From Clostridium muellerianum (GTDB taxonomy: Bacteria > Bacillota > Clostridia > Clostridiales > Clostridiaceae), in NCBI RefSeq assembly GCF_012926525.1, contig NZ_JABBNI010000029.1, forward strand, positions 1 to 33,722: 33,722 bases of DNA, in the 5' to 3' direction. Below the pieces are notes generated by a model that saw only the letters and a program-made list of their open reading frames with translations, did not search any database and was not told the origin of the DNA. Positions 25,498 to 33,618 of this stretch are shown one piece after another; positions within the stretch are counted from its first letter, which is position 1; each line of letters opens with the position of its first letter. Position numbers and translations under genes: made by a program.

Positions 25498-25570
25498 TTT
25501 GTAAAATCTACAAAAACTAATCATTATTATTAAGATTACTCCAAAGGAAAAGGTTAAGAAAAATTGAAAT
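25498..25570 (+). promoter_or_regulatory. Shared control segment upstream of ornithine cyclodeaminase
   Basis: This segment begins with TTTGTA-AAATC-TACAAA, an imperfect 17-bp palindrome with perfect 6-bp arms, and aligns without gaps to 21338-21410. It ends about 40 bases before the AGGAGG site of the next gene. A similar palindrome, TTGTAAAATTTACAA, occurs at about 28853-28867 upstream of the protease gene. Confidence 0.5.
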
Positions 25571-25608
25571 TGTTATATTGTAAAATTAAAATTTAGGAGG
25601 AAATAAAT

Positions 25609-26664
25609 ATGTTTAAAGTTAAAGTTTTAAATCATGATGTCATTTCAAAAATATTAGATATGAAGCAGGTTATAAATGCTGTTGAACAAGTCTATACACT
25701 AAAAGCAAAGGGAAAAGCAGATCTTTTTCCAATGGTATTTCATGAGTTTGAACGTGGAGTTGCAGATATGGATATTAAGTCTGGATGCATTAAAGAAGCA
25801 GGTTTTTTTGGATTAAAACTTGTTTCCTGGTTTGGCGAGAATGCCAAAAAAAATATGTCACCTATAATAGGTACATCAATAGTATTTGACACTGAAACAG
25901 GTAAACCTTTAGGATTATTAAATGCAGAATATATAACGGGTATGAGAACTGGTGCAGCAGGTGCAATTGGTGCAAAATACCTAGCAAGAAAGGATTCTGA
26001 AAACTTATTAATAGTAGGTACTGGACATCAATCAGCTTTTCAAATTGCAGCTACATTAATAGTAATGGATAACATAAAAAAAGTTAGAATTTACGAGCCA
26101 ATGGGGCCTGAAAAAGCAATTAGCTTTGTTGAATCAATAGGACAAGTATTAGAAAATGAGTTTTTATCAAAATATAAAGAAGATAAACAGGCTTATAATG
26201 AAATTGCAGAAAAGTTTAATGTAATTTTTGAGCCTGTACATGATATAAAAGCTGCTGTAGGAGAAAGCGATATAATAATTACAGCTACACCTTCAAGAAA
26301 ACCTATGATAGATAAGGAATGGGTTAAACCAGGAACACATTTTAGTTGTGTTGGTTCAGATATGGAAGGAAAACAAGAAATTGATGAAAATATTTTTGCT
26401 AAAGCAAAGGTATATGTAGATGATATAGCTCAAGCAATAAATGTAGGAGAAACTGAAATTCCAATAAAAAAAGGGATAATCTCTAAAGAAGATATAATTG
26501 GCGAAATAGGATACTTAATGATAGGAAAAATTAATGGTAGAACAAGCAATGATGATATTACCATATATGATACAACAGGAATAGCTCTTCAAGATTTGAT
26601 GACAGCAAAGCTTGCACTAGGCATTGCTGAAAAGAAAAATCTTGGTGTTGAAGTAGATCTATAA
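25609..26664 (+). CDS. Ornithine cyclodeaminase / mu-crystallin family protein
   Basis: The 351-residue enzyme belongs to the family that converts L-ornithine to L-proline and ammonia with bound NAD. Lys70 (FFGLKLV), Arg113 (TGMRTGAAGAIG) and Asp251 (GSDMEGKQEID) correspond to the substrate and catalytic residues Lys69, Arg112 and Asp228 of the Pseudomonas enzyme. The Rossmann motif is LIVGTGHQS (134-142). A charged insertion at about 183-203 is longer than in short family members. Sister activities (alanine dehydrogenase, ketimine reductase, other amino acid dehydrogenases) cannot be excluded. With the ArcD-like antiporter upstream, ornithine-to-proline conversion, feeding proline-reducing Stickland metabolism, is the natural reading. 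AGGAGG precedes the ATG. It has its own upstream control segment. Confidence 0.87.
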   Translation: MFKVKVLNHDVISKILDMKQVINAVEQVYTLKAKGKADLFPMVFHEFERGVADMDIKSGCIKEAGFFGLKLVSWFGENAKKNMSPIIGTSIVFDTETGKPLGLLNAEYITGMRTGAAGAIGAKYLARKDSENLLIVGTGHQSAFQIAATLIVMDNIKKVRIYEPMGPEKAISFVESIGQVLENEFLSKYKEDKQAYNEIAEKFNVIFEPVHDIKAAVGESDIIITATPSRKPMIDKEWVKPGTHFSCVGSDMEGKQEIDENIFAKAKVYVDDIAQAINVGETEIPIKKGIISKEDIIGEIGYLMIGKINGRTSNDDITIYDTTGIALQDLMTAKLALGIAEKKNLGVEVDL

Positions 26665-26747
26665 ACTAAAGAAAAAAATACACATGCTAGTAGGGAGCAT
26701 TTTAAGTTTATGCAAAATTAAATAGGCAGGGCTTAATTTTAAAGGAG

Positions 26748-26813
26748 GGGGCTGTGGCATTAAGAAATTTACATACAATATATTGTGGGATTTATTCTTA
26801 GTGTGACAGCTCC
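26748..26813. repeat. Hairpin repeat, copy 2 (MITE- or terminator-like)
   Basis: This 66-bp relative of 21033-21097 has GGGGCTG at the left and CAGCTCC at the right, with the shared interior TACAATATAT and the right-arm core ATTTATTCTTAGTGTGACAGC. The stem is extended outwards by AAAGGAG/CTCCTTT. It lies 83 bases after the ornithine cyclodeaminase gene and may terminate it. The remaining sequence to 26968 has no gene. Confidence 0.65.
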
Positions 26814-26968
26814 TTTAGTCCATAGATATATGTGGCTTCAAATTGTGCTATAGGAGAATTATACCACAAAGCTAGTATTCATGCGGCTTTCATATATTTT
26901 AAATACTTATTTTCAAGCTATCGCTTATTGACTTTTCAAGGTGCGAAACTTAAGAATAGAGTTATTCT

Positions 26969-27010
26969 CATCAGATGAAGTTTGTATATAAATTTAAACT
27001 CCATCTGATG
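26969..27010. terminator. Bidirectional terminator between convergent genes
   Basis: CATCAGATGAAGTTT (26969-26983) and AAACTCCATCTGATG (26996-27010) pair over 15 positions with one G-U pair and a 12-base loop. It lies just past the stop of the minus-strand protease. The T tails are short on both sides. Confidence 0.75.
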
Positions 27011-27027
27011 CTTATTTACACAAATCT

Positions 27028-28668
27028 CTATCTTATTCCAACAGAATCAAAAGCACTATTTATAGCCTCTATTTCATTTGAAGAATCACCATATATATCT
27101 GAAGCAGCTGATATTAAAGCTTTTCTTGCTGCAGAAAAATCTGAATTATAAGTTAAGTAGTTAGTAAGTGCTCTGTAATAAATCCTTGCTGTTTTTTCAC
27201 AACCTATAGACTTAGCAACTAAAAATGCTGCTTTATTAGGTATTCCACTATTTGTATGAACATCTCCCCCATCTTCATAATCACTCATATTAGCTGGTTG
27301 ATTATAAAGAGTTGGATCAGCAAGGCTTCTTAATGCATCACCTGGTTTATTTGGAGTATAAATTTCGTCTCCTACAACCCAATCTTTAGCATCAAACCTC
27401 CATGATCCTCCATTTTTAACATTATATCTATCATAAGTTTGAATCAAAACTCCAAATACATCAGAGAAAGACTCATTTAAAGCACCAGATTGATCATAAT
27501 ATTCTAAATCTGCACTATTTGTTGTTACTCCATGAGTTAACTCATGAGCAACTACATCAAGATCTCCACTAAAGTAAGTAAAACGGCTTCCATCTCCATC
27601 ACCATAAATCATCTGTCTTCCATCCCAGAAGGCATTATTATATTTATTACCATAATGAGTTGTAGATTCTATACTCATACCTTTACCATCTATACTGTTT
27701 CTATTAAATAAATTTTTATAAAAATCATAAACTACTCCAGAATAGTAATGTGCGCTAACAGATGCTTTGAAAACTTCAGTGTTGAATCTATTACTACTAT
27801 TACTTACTATTGTTCCAGGTTCAGTTTTTTTATTATTTGCTGTGTAGGTTTTTACTTGTCCACTCATTGGTTTAGTTGTGTCTATCATTTGATATGATGA
27901 TCCAGATTTAGATAGATTTAATTCTTTAGTACTTCCATCAACGGCTGTACCTGTTCCTTTATCAGCTGTACTTTTAGCTTTTGTAAGTTCGTCATATCTT
28001 ATATTGCTTGTCTTACCAACTATATCACCAGATACAGCATTTACCATGACATTCCAGTTGCCTATTTCTGGTTGCGTATAGTATATGTTTACTTTGTATA
28101 CAAGTATAGGAGTGTTATCTTTAACTATAAATTGCTTTTTAACTTTTGGCTGCTCTTCTAATTTAGCAGAATTAAACTGCTGTTTTGCAATCTTAATTGC
28201 GTCTTTCTCTGTAAGAGTTTGAGCTTTATAGTTATCTATAGATTTATATTTGTTATTAATTGAACCTACTATATTTTTTATAATACCACTTTTATCTAGA
28301 TGTATTATAACTTCACTACCATCTATAGGAATTGTGTTTATAATCTGAGCCAATTTTATTTTTGTATATCCCAATTCATCCTTTTCAATAGATACTACTT
28401 TAAGTTTACTTGCATCTCCAAATAATGATTTGTTTTCATTAACATAAGAAAGTATACCCTGTTCTGTTGCTTCAATTTTATTAGATAGCTTTCCTTGTAA
28501 AAATATATTGGTTTTCTTATCTTGATAACGAGTTGAATTTTGAATATTATTATTTGAAGCATATACTGCGTTTCCAGAGCTTGTACCACTTGCAAGGACT
28601 CCATTAAAACATCCAGTTCCAGCTACCATAGCAACTGCTAACATAACTGATAAAGCATTTTTTTTCAT
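27028..28668 (-). CDS. Secreted thermolysin-like neutral metalloprotease (M4)
   Basis: The 546-residue precursor is a zinc endopeptidase exported by the Sec pathway. It has a signal peptide (about 1-27, or a little longer), an FTP/PepSY-type propeptide (about 50-225) that serves as chaperone and inhibitor, and an M4 catalytic domain (about 235-546). HELTH (375-379) provides two zinc histidines and the catalytic Glu376. GALNESFSD carries the third ligand, Glu399. DGGDVHTNSGIPNKAAF has the proton-donor region with His471. Calcium-site acidic residues are present around DGDGSRF. The length fits Clostridium and Bacillus neutral proteases. AGGGAGG precedes the ATG. It is monocistronic and divergent from the ABC importer. 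Extracellular protein breakdown would supply amino acids to the Stickland-type genes nearby. Confidence 0.95.
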   Translation of the reverse strand: MKKNALSVMLAVAMVAGTGCFNGVLASGTSSGNAVYASNNNIQNSTRYQDKKTNIFLQGKLSNKIEATEQGILSYVNENKSLFGDASKLKVVSIEKDELGYTKIKLAQIINTIPIDGSEVIIHLDKSGIIKNIVGSINNKYKSIDNYKAQTLTEKDAIKIAKQQFNSAKLEEQPKVKKQFIVKDNTPILVYKVNIYYTQPEIGNWNVMVNAVSGDIVGKTSNIRYDELTKAKSTADKGTGTAVDGSTKELNLSKSGSSYQMIDTTKPMSGQVKTYTANNKKTEPGTIVSNSSNRFNTEVFKASVSAHYYSGVVYDFYKNLFNRNSIDGKGMSIESTTHYGNKYNNAFWDGRQMIYGDGDGSRFTYFSGDLDVVAHELTHGVTTNSADLEYYDQSGALNESFSDVFGVLIQTYDRYNVKNGGSWRFDAKDWVVGDEIYTPNKPGDALRSLADPTLYNQPANMSDYEDGGDVHTNSGIPNKAAFLVAKSIGCEKTARIYYRALTNYLTYNSDFSAARKALISAASDIYGDSSNEIEAINSAFDSVGIR

Positions 28669-29372
28669 AAAATATCCTCCCTAACATTTAATTTGCATAT
28701 ATTTAATTTTTAATGCAATGCATTACTTTATACTGTGTAATATTTTTACATATATGTTATTTATGTCCTTGCAATAATTGTATTCAAAAAATTCAAAAAA
28801 GTCAATGATAATGATGCATTTTTGTAAACTATTAAAATGTTTTGAATTTAGTTGTAAAATTTACAAATTCATGAAATTAAATGTATTGGCTAAAGAATAT
28901 AATATAGATATTGTTGATTAAATTTCTTACTTTAGGCATATTCAAAAAAATAACAAGTCAGTATGTTAGTATATTTTGCGTCATACTGCGTCAACAAAAC
29001 CCTTTAATAGAACAACTATCAGCGGAACCTGTTTCCTTGCCGATGACAAAATATACCAACATCTTCTTAACCTAAACTTATACTATAGATAACTAGTAGT
29101 TAACATTTAAAAGGTAAGATTTATAGTATAGAAATCAAAGGAAGAAGATGATCAAACTTGAACATAAGGGAAATTTTAAAACACAGTCCTTTAATTGCAT
29201 ATAGATTTAGTAATTATTGGTGGAGAGTTGAGAAAGCCATAATTATCTTTTAGTTCGCAGTAATGTTTGAAAAATTAAAGTCATTAGAATACTGCTTGAA
29301 ATAAGGAAGGTAATTTATTAATTCTTAAATCTTTAATTTTTGCGCTGTTTTTAGAAAAGGGAGGAGTATAAA
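28669..29372. other. Long divergent intergenic region with an inverted repeat
   Basis: These 704 bases lie between the protease gene and the ABC importer. They hold no convincing gene. TTGTAAAATTTACAA at about 28853-28867 is a palindrome similar to those upstream of the ornithine genes. At 28964-29061 two arms of about 19-21 bases (left TGTTAGTATATTTTGCGTCA, right ATGACAAAATATACCAACA) flank about 58 bases of higher GC. An 18-codon frame near 29147 is too short to trust. A GGGAGG site before 29373 serves the lipoprotein gene. Confidence 0.5.
28964..29061. repeat. Inverted-repeat element, possible miniature mobile element
   Basis: The left arm (28964-28984) and right arm (29043-29061) match as inverted repeats except for a 2-base difference in length and one substitution. 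The interior (about 28985-29042) has a base composition unlike the surroundings, with CAGCGGAACCTGTTTCCTTG. No coding function is recognised. It may be a decayed mobile element end, a miniature element or a structured RNA. Confidence 0.4.
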
Positions 29373-30674
29373 ATGAAAAAAGCCATTTTAAAAGTTATTT
29401 CGATTATATCAATTAGTGCTATGTTTTTTTCAGGCTGTGGAACTACAGCTGCATCACAAGCTAATAATAAAGGTGAAAAAGTGAAGATTGAATACTGGCA
29501 TGTTAATGCTGAAACCCAGGGAGGAAAAAGTGTAGAAAAGTTAGTAAAAGATTTTAATGCACACAGTAGTACAGTAGAGGTAGTGTCTAAATATAATCCT
29601 GACATGTATAAAGGATTGCTGCAGAACTTACAGGCAGAGAGTGCTACTGGTAAGTCTCCAGCTTTAGTACAAGTTGGCTGGGCATTTTTAGATTATTTTT
29701 CAAATAACTTTAGTTATACAGAACCTCAGAAAATTATTGATTCTTATTTTCCTCAAGATAAGAATTTTATAAAGGATAACTTTTTGCCTAATGTATTAGA
29801 TCTTGCAAAGAACAGTAAAAATAGTCAGGTAGGTATTCCTTATTCACTAAGTACACCAGTTCTTTACATAAATAAAGATATTTTAAGACAAGCAGGTTTG
29901 GATGAGAATGGACCCAAAACTTGGGAAGAATTAGTGACTTTTTCAAATACCATCAAGGAAAAGACAGGAAAGTACGGTTTTTATATGCAGGAGCCAGCGG
30001 ACAACTGGGCAACTCAAGCATTATTAGAGAGTAACGGAGCTAGAATGATAAAGGATGGTAAAGCAGCTTTTGCATCAGAGGAGGGCATTAAGGCTTATGA
30101 AGCTTATGCAGATATGGTAGTAAAGAGTAAATCGGCACTTCACATATCTTGGGATGAAGGCGTTAAATCTTTTATTGCTGGTAATGTTGGTATGTTATAT
30201 ACAACAATTGCTAGAAGGGAAAACATTCAAAAAGGTGCTGCCTTTGATGTTGCAGCAATTAATTCACCTGCATGGACAGGTAAAACAAAGCGTTTACCTG
30301 CAGGAGGATGTTTCCTAGCTATAACAGCTAAAACAGAAAAGGAACAAAAGGCAGCTTGGGAATTTGAAAAATATTTATATAGTGTAGAGTCTATGGCTGA
30401 ATGGACAAAAGGTACGGGTTATGTTCCACCAAGAAAAGATGTGGCAACGGCAGAAAATGGGTTAAAGAAATTTTTACAAGAAAATAAAATGATGACTGCA
30501 GCAACTACTCAAATGGATGGAGTTGTATCCTGGACTTCCTTTCCTGGTGATGCAGGCCTTCAAGCAGAACAAATATTACTTGACACAAGAGACAAAATTT
30601 TAAGTGGCAGTGTATCTTCTAGAGATGGTTTAACTTCTGCTCAAAACAAGATTAATGCATTACTAAAAAAATAG
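29373..30674 (+). CDS. ABC importer extracellular solute-binding lipoprotein
   Basis: The 433-residue protein is a family 1 (MalE/UgpB-like) binding protein anchored in the outer face of the membrane. The signal peptide ends in a lipobox FSGC, giving lipid-modified Cys22 or so. The mature part begins with KIEYWHVNAETQGGKSVEKLVKDF, typical of carbohydrate or glycerol-phosphate binding proteins, and contains the mid-protein VLYINKDILRQAGLDENGPKTWEEL signature region and the late AWEFEKYL segment. It heads an operon with two permeases and an ATPase in the same order as ugpBAEC. The ligand is a sugar, oligosaccharide or glycerol-3-phosphate-type compound; no glycosidase lies next to it to narrow the choice. 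GGGAGG precedes the ATG. Confidence 0.92.
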   Translation: MKKAILKVISIISISAMFFSGCGTTAASQANNKGEKVKIEYWHVNAETQGGKSVEKLVKDFNAHSSTVEVVSKYNPDMYKGLLQNLQAESATGKSPALVQVGWAFLDYFSNNFSYTEPQKIIDSYFPQDKNFIKDNFLPNVLDLAKNSKNSQVGIPYSLSTPVLYINKDILRQAGLDENGPKTWEELVTFSNTIKEKTGKYGFYMQEPADNWATQALLESNGARMIKDGKAAFASEEGIKAYEAYADMVVKSKSALHISWDEGVKSFIAGNVGMLYTTIARRENIQKGAAFDVAAINSPAWTGKTKRLPAGGCFLAITAKTEKEQKAAWEFEKYLYSVESMAEWTKGTGYVPPRKDVATAENGLKKFLQENKMMTAATTQMDGVVSWTSFPGDAGLQAEQILLDTRDKILSGSVSSRDGLTSAQNKINALLKK

Positions 30675-30693
30675 TTGCAATAAATTAATTGTT

Positions 30694-30718
30694 AAAGGCA
30701 GGGTTCACCTCTGTCTTT
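30694..30718 (+). other. Intercistronic stem-loop after the binding protein gene
   Basis: AAAGGCAG (30694-30701) and CTGTCTTT (30711-30718) pair with one G-U. Such hairpins after binding-protein genes commonly protect the upstream mRNA or reduce readthrough, so that the binding protein exceeds the permeases. Confidence 0.55.
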
Positions 30719-30742
30719 AGCGATATTTAAGGAGGATTAGAG

Positions 30743-31693
30743 TTGGAAGGTCAAAAAGAAATATTAATTGGTAAAGGACGAGAAAAAATTTATAAAAATA
30801 GTTTGTTAAACTATATAACTAAACAAAAAGTTATAGCCTACCTATTTATATTACCATCACTTATGGTTTTTGCTATATTTATGTTCTGGCCATTAATTAG
30901 AACAATATATTTAAGTTTTTTCTCCTGGAATATGATTAAGCCTACAAAGGATTTTGTTGGATTTGGTAATTATATAGCCTTGTTTAAAGATCCACTTACC
31001 TATAAAGTATTAAAAAATACTTTTGCTTATATATTTATCCTTTTGATATTAAACTGTGCAGCACCATATATATTATCTTTTATTTTATCTGTAGTAATAA
31101 AAAGAGGCAAAGGTTTCTATAAAAGTGTAATTTTTTTACCTAGCGTTATTTCACTAGTAGTAGGTTCAATTTTATATTTATGGATTTTAAATCCTGTATC
31201 TGGTCCTTTAGCAATTGTCTCAAAATTCTTTGGAATAACAATGCCTGTATGGAGTAAAAGGGATGGACTGGTTATTGTGGTGCTTAGCATAATAACAACC
31301 TGGAAGGTATTTGGCTATAACTTCATTGTGGTGCTGGCAGGGGTTTCAGGAGTATCAAAGGAAGTAATTGAAGCTGCCAAGCTTGATAATGTGCCAATGT
31401 ATAAGATATTTTTGGACATTGTACTGCCAATGAGTAGTGCTACAGGAGTTTATATTTTTATCATGACTATTGTGCAGGGACTTCAATATGTATTTACGCC
31501 AATTAAAGTTATTACTCAAGGTGGTCCAGATAATGCAAGTTCTAATGCTATTTATAATGCATATCAGGAAGCCTTTGTATTATATAGGACAGGTAACGCT
31601 TCAGCCTTTGCAATTTTGACAATGTTATTTTTTATAATACTGCTTATTTTAGAATTTAAATTTGTTGAAAAAGGAGTATACTATGAAAATTAA
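30743..31693 (+). CDS. ABC importer permease, MalF/UgpA type
   Basis: The 316-residue inner-membrane permease has six to seven hydrophobic segments (first at about 31-52: VIAYLFILPSLMVFAIFMFWPL) and the binding-protein-dependent transport EAA loop VIEAAKLDNVPMYKIFLDIVLP (about 210-231), which docks onto the ATPase. The start is TTG at 30743, well supported by AAGGAGG (30729-30735) seven bases upstream; no suitable ATG is present. The gene overlaps the second permease by 11 bases, which suggests translational coupling. FGNYIALFKDPLTYKVLKNTF matches the UgpA/MalF consensus region before TM2. Confidence 0.93.
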   Translation: MEGQKEILIGKGREKIYKNSLLNYITKQKVIAYLFILPSLMVFAIFMFWPLIRTIYLSFFSWNMIKPTKDFVGFGNYIALFKDPLTYKVLKNTFAYIFILLILNCAAPYILSFILSVVIKRGKGFYKSVIFLPSVISLVVGSILYLWILNPVSGPLAIVSKFFGITMPVWSKRDGLVIVVLSIITTWKVFGYNFIVVLAGVSGVSKEVIEAAKLDNVPMYKIFLDIVLPMSSATGVYIFIMTIVQGLQYVFTPIKVITQGGPDNASSNAIYNAYQEAFVLYRTGNASAFAILTMLFFIILLILEFKFVEKGVYYEN

Positions 31694-32510
31694 ATTAACA
31701 TCACAGTTTATATGGCACATCCTTTTAATATTAATTGTAGCTATGTCTCTATTTCCTATACTTTTTGCAATATCCAGTTCTTTTAAGGATTTGAATGAAG
31801 CCTATAAGTATACTTTTGCAATTATACCACTTCACCCTACATTAAATAATTATATGGAGGTGCTTAATAGGTTGCCTTTCTTCAAAATAACAGGTAATAC
31901 TTTTTTCATAGCTGCGACTGTTACATTATTTAAAATAGTAACCTCTGTTTTTGCAGCTTATGCCTTTGTATATTTTGATTTTAAGTATAAAAAACTTATA
32001 TATTTTCTATTAATAAGCACTATTTTTATACCTTTTACTGTAACAATGATACCAAACTATTTAACAATTTCAAAGCTAGGCTTTAATGATAGGCTGCTTG
32101 GAATTATTCTGCCAGAACTCGCAGATGCAACAGGTATTTTTCTTATTAGGCAGTCTATGAGAACTATTCCTTTATCTCTAATTGAGGTAGCTAGATTAGA
32201 GAAGGCTGGACATTTTAGGACAATGAAAGACATCGTATTACCGCTAACTAAACCAGCTATTATTTCAACGGGAATTATGTTTTTTATTAACTCCTGGAAT
32301 GAATATGTATGGCCAGTTTTGATTTTAAAAACAAAGGAAAACTTTACACTGCCTTTAGCACTTCAATTATTTATAAGTTCAGAAGGCGGTACAGATTTTA
32401 CCATTGCTATGGCAGTAGCTGTTATAACAATGATAATACCAGTGATATTGTACATTGTATTTCAAAAGTATATCATTAATACTTTTACATCATCAGGAAT
32501 AAAGGGGTAA
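31683..32510 (+). CDS. ABC importer permease, MalG/UgpE type
   Basis: The 275-residue permease starts at ATG 31683, which has AAGGAG (31671-31676) six bases upstream; an earlier in-frame TTG (31662) lacks such a site. It has six transmembrane helices and the EAA loop LIEVARLEKAGHFRTMKDIVLPLTKPAI (about 171-198), with an EVARLEKAG core close to the usual EAA consensus. INSWNEYVWPVLIL is the conserved segment of MalG/UgpE proteins. It should pair with the upstream permease as a heterodimer. The ATPase gene follows after seven bases. Confidence 0.93.
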   Translation: MKIKLTSQFIWHILLILIVAMSLFPILFAISSSFKDLNEAYKYTFAIIPLHPTLNNYMEVLNRLPFFKITGNTFFIAATVTLFKIVTSVFAAYAFVYFDFKYKKLIYFLLISTIFIPFTVTMIPNYLTISKLGFNDRLLGIILPELADATGIFLIRQSMRTIPLSLIEVARLEKAGHFRTMKDIVLPLTKPAIISTGIMFFINSWNEYVWPVLILKTKENFTLPLALQLFISSEGGTDFTIAMAVAVITMIIPVILYIVFQKYIINTFTSSGIKG

Positions 32511-32517
32511 AAAAATT

Positions 32518-33618
32518 ATGAAAGAGATTGTTTTTGAAAATGTATGTAAGGCTTATGGTAAAAATACTGTGGTAAGCAATTTGAATCTTACCATAAAAAG
32601 TGGAGAAAGGTTAATATTATTAGGACCATCTGGATGTGGCAAATCAACCACTCTTAGAATTATTGCAGGCTTAGAAGATATAACTTCAGGAAAACTATAT
32701 ATGAATGGAAAATGTGTAAATGAAGTTTCAAGTGGAGATAGAAGTGTATCTATGGTTTTTCAAAACTATGCTCTTTTTCCTCATATGACACTAAAGGATA
32801 ACATTACCTATGGCTTAAAGGTTCATAAGGTGGAAAAGGAAGAAATTGAAAAGAGATTAAATTTAGCTGTAGATATGCTTAAGTTAAAGGGACTAGAAAA
32901 TAGAAAACCTAAGGATTTATCCGGGGGGCAGCGTCAAAGAGTTGCTCTTGCAAGGTCAGTAGTAAAAAGAAGTGATTTTTTCTTATTAGATGAACCTCTT
33001 TCCAATCTGGATGCACAGCTTAGAGGTCATGCTAGAAAGGAATTGGTAAAGATTCATGAGATGTATCATCAAACTTTTGTTTACGTTACTCATGATCAAG
33101 TAGAAGCTATGACAATAGGAGATAGAGTGGCATTAATGAATAAGGGAACTATTCAGATGGTGGACACTCCTCATAATGTATATAATAGGCCTGCCAATGT
33201 ATTTACTGCAAAATTTATTGGATCACCTTCTATGAATATTTTTGAGGTTAACTGCTGTCATGACAAAATAGTGGTAGGAGGACAACAGCTGCTTTTGCCA
33301 GAAATGTGGTTAAAAAAAATTAATGAAAGTAAATGTGAAAAATTATTTTTTGGCATAAGACCTGAACATATTAAGTTAAGTAAAACCCAAACAGAAAATT
33401 GTTTTAAAGGTTTTGTGAAATATATTGAAAACTACGGAAATATGCTTGGTATATATTTTGAAGTTGAAGGTAATGAAATTATTGCTATAGCAGATAATAC
33501 AGATTTAGAAAATAATGATTTAGTGTATTTTCAGCCGGATTTTTCAAAAATACATTTATTTCATGGAACTACTGAAAATTCTATTGGTTATCCAGAGAAA
33601 TATAGTGTAGATAACTAA
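32518..33618 (+). CDS. ABC importer ATPase, MsmK/UgpC/MalK type
   Basis: The 366-residue ATPase drives the sugar-type importer. Walker A is GPSGCGKST (36-44), the Q-loop Gln82 is in VFQNYALFPH, the signature LSGGQ is at 134-138, Walker B FFLLDE ends at Glu159, and the switch His192 is in VYVTHDQ. A C-terminal OB/TOBE regulatory domain (about 235-360) with GIRPEHI is typical of MalK and UgpC, so the protein may be shared among several sugar importers as MsmX/MsmK are. It closes the operon; the last 104 bases of the window show no gene. Confidence 0.94.
   Translation: MKEIVFENVCKAYGKNTVVSNLNLTIKSGERLILLGPSGCGKSTTLRIIAGLEDITSGKLYMNGKCVNEVSSGDRSVSMVFQNYALFPHMTLKDNITYGLKVHKVEKEEIEKRLNLAVDMLKLKGLENRKPKDLSGGQRQRVALARSVVKRSDFFLLDEPLSNLDAQLRGHARKELVKIHEMYHQTFVYVTHDQVEAMTIGDRVALMNKGTIQMVDTPHNVYNRPANVFTAKFIGSPSMNIFEVNCCHDKIVVGGQQLLLPEMWLKKINESKCEKLFFGIRPEHIKLSKTQTENCFKGFVKYIENYGNMLGIYFEVEGNEIIAIADNTDLENNDLVYFQPDFSKIHLFHGTTENSIGYPEKYSVDN

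Noticed and set aside
26860-26990. Possible transposase C-terminus near the second hairpin repeat (a frame reading YRLLTFQGAKLKNR)
   Set aside because: The frame is short, has no start, and I cannot match it to a specific transposase; it remains only a hint of past mobile DNA.
29373-33618. Naming the importer ugpBAEC
   Set aside because: The gene order matches, but the same order occurs in many sugar importers and no glycerol-phosphate gene lies nearby.
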